Source of the DNA: Cytophagales bacterium Alg240-R148
GTDB taxonomy: Bacteria > Bacteroidota > Bacteroidia > Cytophagales > Cyclobacteriaceae
Length of the DNA: 64,000 nt
Assembly (NCBI GenBank): GCA_900537185.1
Contig: LS999826.1
Coordinates: 981,521-1,045,520 of the forward strand
Direction: 5' to 3'
A program made the translations under genes and the position numbers. Positions 42,701 through 50,326 of this stretch are shown here, one piece after another (position 1 is the first letter of the stretch; every line of letters begins with the position of its first letter). The notes beneath the pieces were generated by a model. It made no database searches. It was not told the DNA's origin and was given only the letters and a program-made list of their open reading frames with translations.

Positions 42701-44260
42701 TCAACTCCTGGAGTAGGTTTGATATCGCCACCACCACACCATGATATTTATTCTATTGAAGACTTGGCCCAACTTATTTACGATTTGAAAAATGCAAATC
42801 GAAAGGCGCGAATTAATGTGAAATTGGTGTCAGAAGCTGGAGTTGGCACCATCGCTGCTGGTGTGGCCAAAGCCAAGGCCGATGTGATTTTGGTGTCTGG
42901 ATACGATGGCGGAACAGGAGCTTCTCCTATCAGCTCAATTCGACATGCCGGTTTGCCATGGGAGCTCGGACTTGCAGAAGCACACCAAACCTTGGTGATG
43001 AATGGTTTGAGAAACCGAATTGTATTGCAAGCAGATGGGCAGATGAAGACTGGAAGGGATTTGGCCATTGCTGCGCTATTAGGAGCAGAAGAATGGGGTG
43101 TGGCTACCGCAGCCTTGGTAGCCGAAGGGTGTATAATGATGCGAAAGTGCCATTTGAATACTTGCCCCGTTGGCATCGCAACACAAGATAAAAATTTGAG
43201 GAAACTGTTTACAGGTAAGGCAGAAGATGTTATGAATTTATTCAAGTTCATGGCAACAGAATTAAGAGAAGTGATGGCCGCCTTAGGTTTTAGAACAGTA
43301 GAAGAAATGGTTGGAAGAGCGGACTTGCTAGAAATGAATCCGGAAGTCCAAAATTGGAAAACTGAATTGTTGGATCTGTCTCCAGTTCTGGCATCAGCAG
43401 GAGGAGACCAACAGGAGCAATTCAACAACATGCAACAAGACCATGAGTTGGAGCAAGTGCTCGACAGACAATTGATAAAATACGCTTTACCAGCCATTCA
43501 GGACAAAACTTCTGTAGAACTGGAACTTCCAATTGAGAATGTAAATAGAAGCGTAGGGACGATGTTGTCTAATGAAATATCTAAGGTGTACGGGAGCAAA
43601 GGTTTGCCAGAAGATACAGCCAGCTTTATTTTTAGAGGATCAGCAGGACAAAGCTTTGGGGCATTTACGCCAAAAGGAGTCACGTTCCGGTTACTAGGAG
43701 AGTCCAATGATTATTTTGGAAAAGGTCTTTCTGGAAGCAAATTGATTGTGCAACCAGATTGGATGGCAGGAGAAGAAGCCCAGGATCAAATTATAATTGG
43801 CAATGTAGCACTAATGGGTGCTACCTCCGGTAAGGTATTTATAAATGGAATGGCGGGCGAACGCTTCGCTGTTAGGAATTCAGGCGCATCGGCTGTTGTG
43901 GAAGGAGTAGGCGACCATGGTTGTGAGTACATGACAGGTGGTAGGGTTGTAGTTATTGGCAAAACTGGGAAAAATTTTGCGGCAGGAATGAGCGGCGGCA
44001 TAGCCTATGTATACGATCCAGAAGATAAGTTTGTAGCCAATTGCAATACAGATATGGTTTTGTTTGAACCTGTAAAAGGAGAGGCCGAGAAAGAGTTGAC
44101 CAATATGTTGAAAGATCATATTGGTTATACGGATAGCAACAAGGCCAAGTGGATTTTAGGAAATTGGGAAAATGAAAAACACCACTTTATCAAGGTCATA
44201 CCTGAAGATTATAAAAGGGTGCTAGAGGCAAATGAAAAGGAACTAGTAAAAGTAGGATAA
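39779..44260 (+). CDS. gltB: Glutamate synthase large (alpha) subunit
   Basis: A 1493-residue protein of family length. The class II amidotransferase domain begins at the catalytic Cys17 (DSCGIGFIANLNG), so residues 1-16 are a propeptide that must be removed. The central domain, the FMN-binding synthase domain (PGEGGQLPGHKVDNWIGRVR, VSGYDGGTGASP) and the 3Fe-4S cysteines (CIMMRKCHLNTCPVGIATQ, about 1118-1137) are present. The C-terminal glycine-rich beta-helix (SGKVFINGMAGERFAVRNSG) completes it. It makes two glutamates from glutamine and 2-oxoglutarate, with electrons supplied via GltD. gltD follows after 2 bp. Confidence 0.98.
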   Translation: MKKSNSMYCAQLEHDSCGIGFIANLNGEKEHAIVSDSLKMLANMEHRGGCGADGKTGDGAGVLTQIPFEFLRSELSKKQLDLPSQGEFGTGLVFFHVPDDQLIAVKELMFQTAEKIGLEIFHYRQVPVDIDAVGVTAASTAPLIEQVFIKGASEEVLERKLFIFRKFVEKAIKENFKDSEIYFPSLSGKTIVYKGQFRTDQVDQFYLDLQNDAYKSQFAIIHSRFSTNTFPKWKLAQPFRFIAHNGEINTIRGNVNKMSAKEAFMASDNFTPEELQMIFPVCDPENSDSANLDSIIELLVLSGRSIEETMLLLVPEAWQDNENMDKGMKAFYKYFATIMEPWDGPASISFTDGKKIGARLDRNGLRPSRYCITKSGRVIMSSEAGSLKVPQEDIVFRERLQPGKIFVADLETGKIITDKEVKSWLKKKNPYQQWIRDYRVKLRLIEQPDNKPVLISNGELLAAQKLFGITREDEKKILSAMAESGTEPLGSMGIDAPLAALSENSQHVSSYFKQLFAQVSNPPIDPIRERLVMSLFTQVGKSGNILENDPEHCRQLHISQPVLSWADFENIQRLEDRGFVSAKVYCHFDLSKGETLEAAILKVCEKAEKRINEGANVLILSDKGYSENKVPIPSLLFTGAVHHYLTEKNIRANAGIVVEAGDCWETHHFATLAGYGAAAVYPYMAFDTLENLYNSNAIQQATSLNKAFRNYTKAINYGLLKIMSKMGISTLQSYQSAQIFEIVGLNESVVEQCFKGTVSRIKGLGYDALQKEVMAKHAFAYSTSNYPIEFGGVYQWNRRGEKHLFNPETIHLLQKSTKLNDYQLYKKYAEKINNQGAGPVTLRGLFRFRKAAPVPIEEVETVESIYKRFATGAMSFGSISYEAHSTLAVAMNRIGGKSNSGEGGEDESRFTKKENGDWERSAIKQVASGRFGVTSNYLANAEEIQIKMAQGAKPGEGGQLPGHKVDNWIGRVRNSTPGVGLISPPPHHDIYSIEDLAQLIYDLKNANRKARINVKLVSEAGVGTIAAGVAKAKADVILVSGYDGGTGASPISSIRHAGLPWELGLAEAHQTLVMNGLRNRIVLQADGQMKTGRDLAIAALLGAEEWGVATAALVAEGCIMMRKCHLNTCPVGIATQDKNLRKLFTGKAEDVMNLFKFMATELREVMAALGFRTVEEMVGRADLLEMNPEVQNWKTELLDLSPVLASAGGDQQEQFNNMQQDHELEQVLDRQLIKYALPAIQDKTSVELELPIENVNRSVGTMLSNEISKVYGSKGLPEDTASFIFRGSAGQSFGAFTPKGVTFRLLGESNDYFGKGLSGSKLIVQPDWMAGEEAQDQIIIGNVALMGATSGKVFINGMAGERFAVRNSGASAVVEGVGDHGCEYMTGGRVVVIGKTGKNFAAGMSGGIAYVYDPEDKFVANCNTDMVLFEPVKGEAEKELTNMLKDHIGYTDSNKAKWILGNWENEKHHFIKVIPEDYKRVLEANEKELVKVG

Positions 44261-44262
44261 TT

Positions 44263-45735
44263 ATGGGACAGAAAGACGGATTTTTATTGTATAAAAGAGC
44301 ACTTCCAAAGAACCAACCTGCGGAAGAACGCATTAAACACAGCCAAGAATTTTCTACTGAGTTCAATGAAAAGAAAATCAATGAGCAAGCAGCACGCTGT
44401 ATGGATTGTGGTGTCCCATTTTGTCATTCTGGTTGCCCGTTAGGTAATTTTATTCCAGAATTTAACGATGCGGTGTACCAAAAAGACTGGAAGTTGGCCT
44501 ATCAAATTTTGTCCTCTACAAACAACTTCCCTGAATTTACTGGGCGAATTTGTCCGGCGCCTTGTGAAGGCTCCTGCGTGTTGGGTTTGAACAACGACCC
44601 AGTATCTATTGAAAATATTGAAAAAACAATTGTTGAAAGGGCATTTGTAAATGGGTGGATAAAACCAACGGTAGTTGCACATAGAACTGGAAAGAAGGTT
44701 GCAGTAGTAGGTTCAGGCCCAGCTGGAATGGCCACTGCCGATCAATTAAACAAGGCGGGCCACCAGGTTACAGTTTTTGAAAAATCAGATGAAGTAGGCG
44801 GTTTGTTGCGCTATGGTATTCCTGACTTTAAACTGAGCAAAGATGTAGTAGTAAGAAGGGTGAAATTGATGGAACATGAGGGGGTGGTATTCAAAACGAG
44901 CATAGAGATTGGAAAGGACATCAGCATCGGCACTTTAGAAGCTGAGTATGACGCGGTAGTACTTACAATAGGTTCCACAGTACCTCGAGACCTTCCCATT
45001 AAAGGACGCTCTTTAAAGGGTGTTTACCCTGCAATGGATTTTTTAACTCAACACAACAGAAGAGTTTCTAAGAAATACATTGGTTCGAAAGAAGAAATTT
45101 GGGTAGAGGGCAAAAATGTAGTGGTTATTGGAGGAGGTGATACAGGTTCGGATTGTATTGGGACGTCCAATCGACAAAAAGCGAACAAAATCACCCAAAT
45201 AGAACTATTAAATAAACCAGGAACTACAAGGGGCACACAAAACCCTTGGCCAGAATGGCCTATGGTTCTGAAAACTTCCACCTCCCATGAAGAAGGGTGC
45301 AACAGAGAATGGGCCATATTAACAAAAGCATTTTTAGGGGACGGAAAGGGCAATCTTAGGGCAATTGAAACGGTGCATATAGACTGGGAGTTGACCAAGG
45401 CAAACGGAGGTACTCTCGTTGAAATTGAAGGTACAGAAGAAGAAATTCCATGCAACTTTGTATTCCTTGCCATGGGTTTTGTACATCCGTTTACACAATA
45501 TTTAGCAGAAGAAGCAGGTTTAGAACTCGATGCAAGAGGCAATATTAAGGCAGAGTCGTATCAAACCAAAAATGAAAAGATATTTGTTGCAGGAGATGCT
45601 CGAAGAGGGCAATCCCTTGTAGTTTGGGCGATTTCTGAAGGAAGAGAAGCAGCTAAAAAAGTGGATGAATTTCTTGTTGAAAGAACTGGATCCGTTTTGG
45701 CTTCTAAAGATAAAGCGTATATCCATACCGCTTAA
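44263..45735 (+). CDS. gltD: Glutamate synthase small (beta) subunit
   Basis: A 490-residue flavoprotein of normal size. The N-terminal cysteine cluster (RCMDCGVPFCHSGCPLGN, with a further CPAPCEGSC) binds the 4Fe-4S centres. Two dinucleotide-binding folds follow: VAVVGSGPAGMATADQL for FAD and VVVIGGGDTGSDCIGT for NADPH. Near the end, FVAGDARRGQSLVVWAI closes the FAD site. It passes electrons from NADPH to GltB. The gene begins two bases after the gltB stop, so the subunits are made together. Confidence 0.97.
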   Translation: MGQKDGFLLYKRALPKNQPAEERIKHSQEFSTEFNEKKINEQAARCMDCGVPFCHSGCPLGNFIPEFNDAVYQKDWKLAYQILSSTNNFPEFTGRICPAPCEGSCVLGLNNDPVSIENIEKTIVERAFVNGWIKPTVVAHRTGKKVAVVGSGPAGMATADQLNKAGHQVTVFEKSDEVGGLLRYGIPDFKLSKDVVVRRVKLMEHEGVVFKTSIEIGKDISIGTLEAEYDAVVLTIGSTVPRDLPIKGRSLKGVYPAMDFLTQHNRRVSKKYIGSKEEIWVEGKNVVVIGGGDTGSDCIGTSNRQKANKITQIELLNKPGTTRGTQNPWPEWPMVLKTSTSHEEGCNREWAILTKAFLGDGKGNLRAIETVHIDWELTKANGGTLVEIEGTEEEIPCNFVFLAMGFVHPFTQYLAEEAGLELDARGNIKAESYQTKNEKIFVAGDARRGQSLVVWAISEGREAAKKVDEFLVERTGSVLASKDKAYIHTA

Positions 45736-45764
45736 AGAGCACAGGGTGTATTTTGAGTTGAAAT

Positions 45765-45804
45765 GCCCCGGTTGGGTTCTCCCTTCCGGGGCTTTCTATT
45801 TTTT
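45765..45804 (+). terminator. Intrinsic terminator of gltBD
   Basis: Stem GCCCCGG/CCGGGGC (45765-45771 with 45786-45792) followed by a T-rich tract. Confidence 0.82.
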
Positions 45805-45838
45805 GAAACTTTGATTACTTTTATTCAAAGTAAAAACC

Positions 45839-46342
45839 ATGAACGAAAGAATAACAGTTCTGATAGAGCAATTGGGCCTGGAACCCCATCCCGAAGGTGG
45901 CTTTTATAAAGAAAGTTATAGGAGCGATAATACAATCCCAATGGCAGCCATGCAAGGGGTTTTTTCTGGGGATAGGGCGTATGGTACCAGCATATATTTT
46001 TTATTGACAGCTGATAATTTTTCGGCATTCCATAGAATCAAACAAGATGAGATTTGGCACCACTATGAAGGAGGAACTTTGGAAGTGCATGAGATAGACC
46101 CCCAAGGGCGTTATAGTTGTTACAAGGTGGGTAAGCACCTTTTGAATGGGGAGACACCGCAGCGGATGGTGCCTGCCGGAAGTTGGTTTGCTTCTTGTGT
46201 TGCTCCTGGAGTTGACTATGCATTGACGGGGTGTACTGTATCTCCTGGTTTCGATTTTGATGATTTTGAATTGGCAAATCGAAATGAGTTGATCGCCCAA
46301 TTCCCTGAAAATAAACAGATTATAACAGAGTTAACGCGCTAG
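45839..46342 (+). CDS. DUF985 cupin-fold protein
   Basis: A 167-residue single-domain cupin. DUF985 signatures are clear: LGLEPHPEGGFYKESYRS near the start, SIYFLLTADNFSAFHRIKQDEIWHHYEG, and VAPGVDYALTGCTVSPGFDFDDFELA. Histidines of the HH pair line the pocket. The family is widespread and structurally related to sugar epimerases, but its reaction is not known. It stands alone between gltD and the phhA leader; no terminator was seen immediately after it. Confidence 0.88.
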   Translation: MNERITVLIEQLGLEPHPEGGFYKESYRSDNTIPMAAMQGVFSGDRAYGTSIYFLLTADNFSAFHRIKQDEIWHHYEGGTLEVHEIDPQGRYSCYKVGKHLLNGETPQRMVPAGSWFASCVAPGVDYALTGCTVSPGFDFDDFELANRNELIAQFPENKQIITELTR

Positions 46343-46413
46343 GCAATACCATAACAACCAATGTGCATAGTTGGTAAACTAGATCCGAAAATAAGTAAGT
46401 TCTTAAATATGAT

Positions 46414-46444
46414 TTTGTTTTTACGTCAAATGTAATTATCATTG
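46414..46444 (+). promoter_or_regulatory. Promoter of the phhA attenuator leader
   Basis: A -33 TTTG (46414-46417), a 19-base spacer and a -7 TATCATTG (46437-46444, one mismatch to TAnnTTTG) make the best-spaced promoter in the window. The start of transcription would fall at about 46449-46451, at the first ATG of the leader peptide. Confidence 0.6.
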
Positions 46445-46448
46445 CAGC

Positions 46449-46529
46449 ATGAATACAATGAACAACACGTATTATTATTACTATTATCGAAACTCCATTT
46501 CGGGAATAGTCGGGTGTGTTCATGATTAA
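46449..46529 (+). CDS. PhhA leader peptide with six consecutive tyrosines
   Basis: A 26-codon frame: MNTMNNT, then codons TAT TAT TAT TAC TAT TAT (46470-46487), then RNSISGIVGCVHD and TAA. A run of codons for the pathway amino acid in a short frame directly before a terminator is the hallmark of an attenuation leader. Translation may start at ATG 46449 (nearly leaderless) or ATG 46458. The Tyr codons lie in the 5' arm of the 1:2 hairpin, and the stop codon lies before the antiterminator partner. The peptide itself probably has no function. The downstream gene makes tyrosine. Confidence 0.82.
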   Translation: MNTMNNTYYYYYYRNSISGIVGCVHD

Positions 46530-46573
46530 AAAGAAAAAAATCATTTTATATATCAAAGTCTGATTCCGAAAGG
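46458..46573 (+). promoter_or_regulatory. Mutually exclusive RNA hairpins of the phhA attenuator
   Basis: Pause hairpin 1:2: 46458-46463 with 46518-46523, 46465-46468 with 46514-46517, 46480-46485 with 46505-46510, and 46488-46492 with 46498-46502. Antiterminator 2:3: 46495-46496 with 46572-46573, 46498-46502 with 46567-46571, and 46504-46507 with 46563-46566, with only A46497 and G46503 bulged. The 2:3 pairing uses the 5' arm and loop of the terminator, so the two cannot coexist. A ribosome stalled on the Tyr codons masks arm 1 and frees segment 2. Confidence 0.75.
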
Positions 46574-46590
46574 TATCAGACTTTTTTTTT
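46556..46590 (+). terminator. Attenuator terminator (3:4 hairpin) before phhA
   Basis: Perfect nine-bp stem AAGTCTGAT/ATCAGACTT (46556-46564 with 46575-46583), an inner CC/GG closing a GAAA loop, then a run of nine T. It lies 21 bases before the phhA ATG with no promoter in between, so every phhA transcript must read through it. Confidence 0.88.
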
Positions 46591-46610
46591 GTCTAAAAAT
46601 TACAAAACCA

Positions 46611-47351
46611 ATGCAAGAATTTATCGAACAAACCTACAGTGAATACACCGAAGAAGACCAGAAAGTTTGGTCCGTACTTTTTAATAGACAAATGGATAAT
46701 TTGCCCAAAATGGCAAGTGATGCTTTTATCCAAGGGTTGGAGAAAATTAAATTTGGGCCGGATCGAATTCCTGATTTTAAGGAAACCAATATGCATTTAG
46801 GGAAATGCACGGGTTGGCAGGTGGTTGCGGTACCAGGAATCGTAGAAGACCAAACCTTCTTTCAGCTGCTATCTGAAAAAAAGTTTCCAGCTACTACTTG
46901 GGTAAGGAAAATGTCGGAATTAGATTATTTGGAAGAACCCGATATGTTTCACGACGTTTTTGGACATATTCCATTGTTGACAGACCAACACTTTGTTGGG
47001 TTCCTTAAAAAAATGGGAGAATTAGGACTCAAATACTTGGGTAATGAAAGAGCCATTGATATTTTATCCAGGATATATTGGTTTACTATTGAATTTGGTT
47101 TGATTAAAGAATCCGAGGGCAATAGAATTTATGGAGCAGGTATTTTGTCTTCCTCTGGAGAATCAAAATACTCTTTAAGTGGTGCTCCGCAATATTTTGA
47201 TTTTGACGTAAGAAAGATCCTACACACTACCTACCGAAAAGACAAGTTCCAGGAGATGTACTTTTTTATAGATTCGTACGAAAGCTTGTACAATAGCATC
47301 GAAGAAATTGAAATCGTTTTAGAAGAGATGGTTTCAGGAGAATTGGTATAA
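46611..47351 (+). CDS. phhA: Phenylalanine 4-hydroxylase
   Basis: A 246-residue bacterial-type aromatic amino acid hydroxylase. Iron ligands His114 and His119 lie in PDMFHDVFGHIPLL, with the third ligand Glu161 in WFTIEFGL. GKCTGWQVVAVPG and the C-terminal FDVRKIL complete the catalytic domain; there is no regulatory ACT domain. It converts phenylalanine to tyrosine with tetrahydropterin and O2. No pterin-carbinolamine dehydratase (phhB) or tyrosine-degradation gene is adjacent. Together with the tyrosine-codon leader, this argues for a biosynthetic role. Confidence 0.96.
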   Translation: MQEFIEQTYSEYTEEDQKVWSVLFNRQMDNLPKMASDAFIQGLEKIKFGPDRIPDFKETNMHLGKCTGWQVVAVPGIVEDQTFFQLLSEKKFPATTWVRKMSELDYLEEPDMFHDVFGHIPLLTDQHFVGFLKKMGELGLKYLGNERAIDILSRIYWFTIEFGLIKESEGNRIYGAGILSSSGESKYSLSGAPQYFDFDVRKILHTTYRKDKFQEMYFFIDSYESLYNSIEEIEIVLEEMVSGELV

Positions 47352-47354
47352 AAA

Positions 47355-47381
47355 AAAGCCGATTCTCAAAGAATCGGCTTT
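47355..47381. terminator. Bidirectional terminator between phhA and the E2 gene
   Basis: Stem AAAGCCGATTC/GAATCGGCTTT (47355-47365 with 47371-47381). The longer T-run is on the minus strand, so it mainly serves the E2 gene; on the plus strand it is followed by a mixed T-rich tract. Confidence 0.85.
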
Positions 47382-47391
47382 AGTGTTTTAT

Positions 47392-48714
47392 TTAGTAGAG
47401 TGGCCTAGAAGCTTCAAACCTTTCTAAGTAATCTGCAACACGACGCACCATCATGCCTCCCAATGCTCCATCTACTACTCTGTGGTCGTAAGAGTGGGAT
47501 AAGAACATTTTATGGCGAATGGCAATGGCATCGCCATTTGGTGTTTCAATTACAGAAGGTTTCTTCTGGATTGCCCCCAAAGCCATGATGCCAACTTGTG
47601 GTTGCATGATGATTGGAGTGCCCATCACATTCCCAAAAGAACCTACATTGGAAATAGTAAACGTTCCGCCTGAAAGTTCATCTGGTTTGATTTTATTTTC
47701 TCTAGCTCTTCTGGCCAAATCGTTAACCTTTTTAGCCAAACCTACTAGGTTGTACATGTCAGCCTGTTTAATAACTGGCACTATTAAATTACCACTAGGT
47801 AGTGCAACGGCCAGTCCAATATTGATGTCGCGTTTCTTGATGATTTTGTCACCTGCCACAGACACATTGATCATTGGGTAGTCCTTAATTGCCTTCACCA
47901 CCGCTTCAATAAAAATTGGGGTAAAAGTAAGGTTGTCTCCTTCTTTGGATTTAAATTCTTGTTTGTTTTTGTTTCTCCAAGAAACAATATTGCTAACATC
48001 GGCTTCAACAAATGAAGTTACGTGAGGTGATATGCGTTTAGAATCTACCATTCTTTCTGCTATCATTTTCCTCATTCTATCCATTTCAATTATTTCGTCT
48101 CCTGGGTTAAGAGAAACTGGAACTTCCTGAGTAGCTACTGGCGCTTGGGTTGGTGCGCTAACGGCCGTATTGCTGGCTGCCGGGGTTACAACTTCCGCAG
48201 GTACCGGAGTGCCTGCCGCTCTGTTGGCAACGTAACTTAAAATATCTTTTTTGGTAACACGGCCATCTTTTCCCGTGCCAGGAACTCGTTCAAGTTCGGC
48301 CATCGCAATTTTCTCTTCCTTTGCTATGTTCATAACCAAAGGAGAGTAGAAACGATCGGATTCTATAGGTGCCGCAGTTCCATTGGACTCAGTAGCCACT
48401 GCTGCTGTTTCTTTGGCAGGTACGGTTTCAACCGAGGCTGCTACTGGAGCTGCTACCGTTGCATCGCCTTCCCCTTCGATAGCAATAATGGCGATTGGTT
48501 TTCCAACCGGAATAACGTCTCCTTCTTTTGCTAAGATTTCTTTCAAGATGCCACCGTGCGTTGTCGGTACTTCTGTGTCTACTTTGTCCGTGGCAACTTC
48601 CAATATTGATTCGTCTTGATCAATAGCATCCCCTTCAGCTTTTAGCCAGGTTAGCACGGTTGCCTCAATAATACTTTCGCCCATTTTGGGCATTAACAAT
48701 TCAACTAATGCCAT
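47392..48714 (-). CDS. 2-oxo acid dehydrogenase E2 (dihydrolipoyl acyltransferase)
   Basis: A 440-residue protein. The lipoyl domain (1-75) has the lipoylated Lys in ATDKVDTEVP. An Ala/Pro/Val-rich linker and an E3/E1-binding domain (about 120-160, FYSPLVMNIAKEE, VPGTGKDGRVTKKDIL) follow. The catalytic domain (about 210-440) has SFGNVMGTPIIMQPQVGIMALG and the active-site HRVVDG. The acyl specificity (succinyl, branched-chain or acetyl) cannot be settled from the sequence. E1 and E3 genes are not adjacent. A TAAATTTG box reading left lies at 48753-48746. Confidence 0.93.
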   Translation of the reverse strand: MALVELLMPKMGESIIEATVLTWLKAEGDAIDQDESILEVATDKVDTEVPTTHGGILKEILAKEGDVIPVGKPIAIIAIEGEGDATVAAPVAASVETVPAKETAAVATESNGTAAPIESDRFYSPLVMNIAKEEKIAMAELERVPGTGKDGRVTKKDILSYVANRAAGTPVPAEVVTPAASNTAVSAPTQAPVATQEVPVSLNPGDEIIEMDRMRKMIAERMVDSKRISPHVTSFVEADVSNIVSWRNKNKQEFKSKEGDNLTFTPIFIEAVVKAIKDYPMINVSVAGDKIIKKRDINIGLAVALPSGNLIVPVIKQADMYNLVGLAKKVNDLARRARENKIKPDELSGGTFTISNVGSFGNVMGTPIIMQPQVGIMALGAIQKKPSVIETPNGDAIAIRHKMFLSHSYDHRVVDGALGGMMVRRVADYLERFEASRPLY

Positions 48715-48745
48715 AATTGTGTTTGTGTTCGGTCTGTAATCTATA

Positions 48746-48753
48746 CAAATTTA
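48746..48753 (-). promoter_or_regulatory. -7 promoter box of the E2 gene
   Basis: Read on the minus strand it is TAAATTTG, exact for TAnnTTTG, 32 bases before the ATG at 48714. No -33 TTG with good spacing was found. Confidence 0.45.
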
Positions 48754-48959
48754 GCATTTTCAATTTAATTTATCAGCTTATATTAGATTATTCGCTTTTA
48801 TTGAAAAATGTTATTGTAACTAGTTGTTTGTCAATGTTTTAAGTGTTGGTTTGGTGTATTTGTAAATGAGCAGAATTAAATTTGATAACTCAGTGATTCG
48901 AAGGATTTAATTTGGCAAAAGTGTGTGAAATGTTATATAAGATTTTGATTGGCCCTGCC

Positions 48960-50213
48960 TCACAAGGTTTGGTTGAGATGTCTTCTAATAAGATCGAGTG
49001 TTTTTACCGCAGTTGCTTGGATGTTCACCATCCTATTTTTTCCTAGTTGCAAAAGTCTGGTCTCTACGCCTGCATCGTGGGCTAGGGCAATCCAAATGGT
49101 GCCAACTGGTTTTTCTGCTGAACCACCATCCGGCCCGGCAATGCCACTTGTTGCTACACCAAAAGAAGTCTTCATTTTTTCTTTTATGCCAGATGCCATT
49201 TCAATGACAGTAGCTTCACTTACAGCACCGTGTGCTTGGAGGGTGTGGGGATCTACCCCTAAGATGTTTTCTTTTTGTTGGTTGTCGTACGCCACAACAG
49301 ATCCTTGGAAGTATTCCGAACTTCCCGGTATGGAAGTGATCAAATGTGCCAAATAGCCACCAGTGCAACTTTCTGCAGTAGCCAACGTTTTTTTATGTTC
49401 TTTTAAAAGAGAGCCAACTGCCGATTCCATGGTGTCCCCGTTAAATCCAAATATGTAGGGTGCAATTATAGGGGTAACAGCGCTTATTTCCTTTTCGACT
49501 AGATCCACTAAAGCCGCTCTGTCAGTTCCTACAGCAGTAAGCCTTAGTTTCACTTGGCCAATACTAGGCAAGTAGGCCAAAGCAACGTTCTTGGGTAAAT
49601 GTGCTTCCCAATTTTTTATCATTTCAGCCAAATAAGATTCTCCTTTGCCAATGGTTTTGATCACTTTGTGGTAAATCGTAGGCAATACATATTTTTTTTC
49701 AAGCCTAGGAATAACTTCCTTTTCAATGAGAGCTTCCATTTCATAAGGAACACCGGGTAAAGATATAAAAGTAGTTGTGCCTTTATCGAACCACATACCT
49801 GGAGCAGAACCTAAATGGTTGGTCAGCATTTTACAAGCGGTAGGTAAGGCGGCTTGTTGTTTGTTGGTTTCGGTTAATTCATAGCCACGGCTTTCAAACA
49901 TTTTGGTTAAATGTTGGAGCCCCTCCGAGTGCATTTCAATGGGGCAGTCAAAGTATTCTGCCAGACAGGGCTTGGTTAAATCGTCATTGGTTGGTCCCAA
50001 TCCCCCCGTTATAATAATTATATCTGCCCGTTCTTCAGCTTCTTTGAAGGTGCGCATCATGGTAGATTTAATATCGCCAATAGAAGTTTTTTGCACTACT
50101 TTTACCCCCAGGCTATCCAATTTATCAGATATAAATTTACTGTTGGTATCCAGGATTTGACCATATAAAATTTCATCTCCAATGGTCAATATTTCTGCAG
50201 TGGTTATTTTCAT
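48960..50213 (-). CDS. cinA: CinA-family protein (nucleotide-binding domain plus NMN amidohydrolase domain)
   Basis: A 417-residue protein from ATG 50213 (the frame runs on to a GTG at 50252). The N-terminal molybdopterin-binding-like COG1058 domain (about 1-170) has EILTIGDEILYGQILDTN and IITGGLGPTNDDLTK. The C-terminal PncC-type domain (about 260-410) has LATAESCTGGYLAHLIT and TSGIAGPDGGSAEKPVGTIWIA. The C-terminal part deamidates NMN, recycling pyridine nucleotides, while the N-terminal part has been reported as an ADP-ribose pyrophosphatase in some species. It is divergent from the outer-membrane protein gene on its right. Confidence 0.94.
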   Translation of the reverse strand: MKITTAEILTIGDEILYGQILDTNSKFISDKLDSLGVKVVQKTSIGDIKSTMMRTFKEAEERADIIIITGGLGPTNDDLTKPCLAEYFDCPIEMHSEGLQHLTKMFESRGYELTETNKQQAALPTACKMLTNHLGSAPGMWFDKGTTTFISLPGVPYEMEALIEKEVIPRLEKKYVLPTIYHKVIKTIGKGESYLAEMIKNWEAHLPKNVALAYLPSIGQVKLRLTAVGTDRAALVDLVEKEISAVTPIIAPYIFGFNGDTMESAVGSLLKEHKKTLATAESCTGGYLAHLITSIPGSSEYFQGSVVAYDNQQKENILGVDPHTLQAHGAVSEATVIEMASGIKEKMKTSFGVATSGIAGPDGGSAEKPVGTIWIALAHDAGVETRLLQLGKNRMVNIQATAVKTLDLIRRHLNQTL

Positions 50214-50297
50214 AGGACTGTACTTAAAAATGAGCTTGATTTTAACTGTCACAATATTAGTGTTTTTACGAATTTATTTTGATCTTTTTATCAACTT

Positions 50298-50305
50298 TAC
50301 CTTTG
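50298..50305 (+). promoter_or_regulatory. -7 promoter box
   Basis: TACCTTTG, exact for TAnnTTTG, with a TTTG at 50278-50281 sixteen bases upstream. Transcription would begin at about 50311, which rules out the TTG at 50279 as a start codon. Confidence 0.5.
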
Positions 50306-50326
50306 GAACACTTTAATCTTAAAAAG

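Noticed and set aside
46320-46556. 78-codon minus-strand frame across the phhA leader
   Set aside because: It is a low-complexity Ile-rich shadow of the leader region; the plus-strand promoter, Tyr leader and terminator explain the sequence better.
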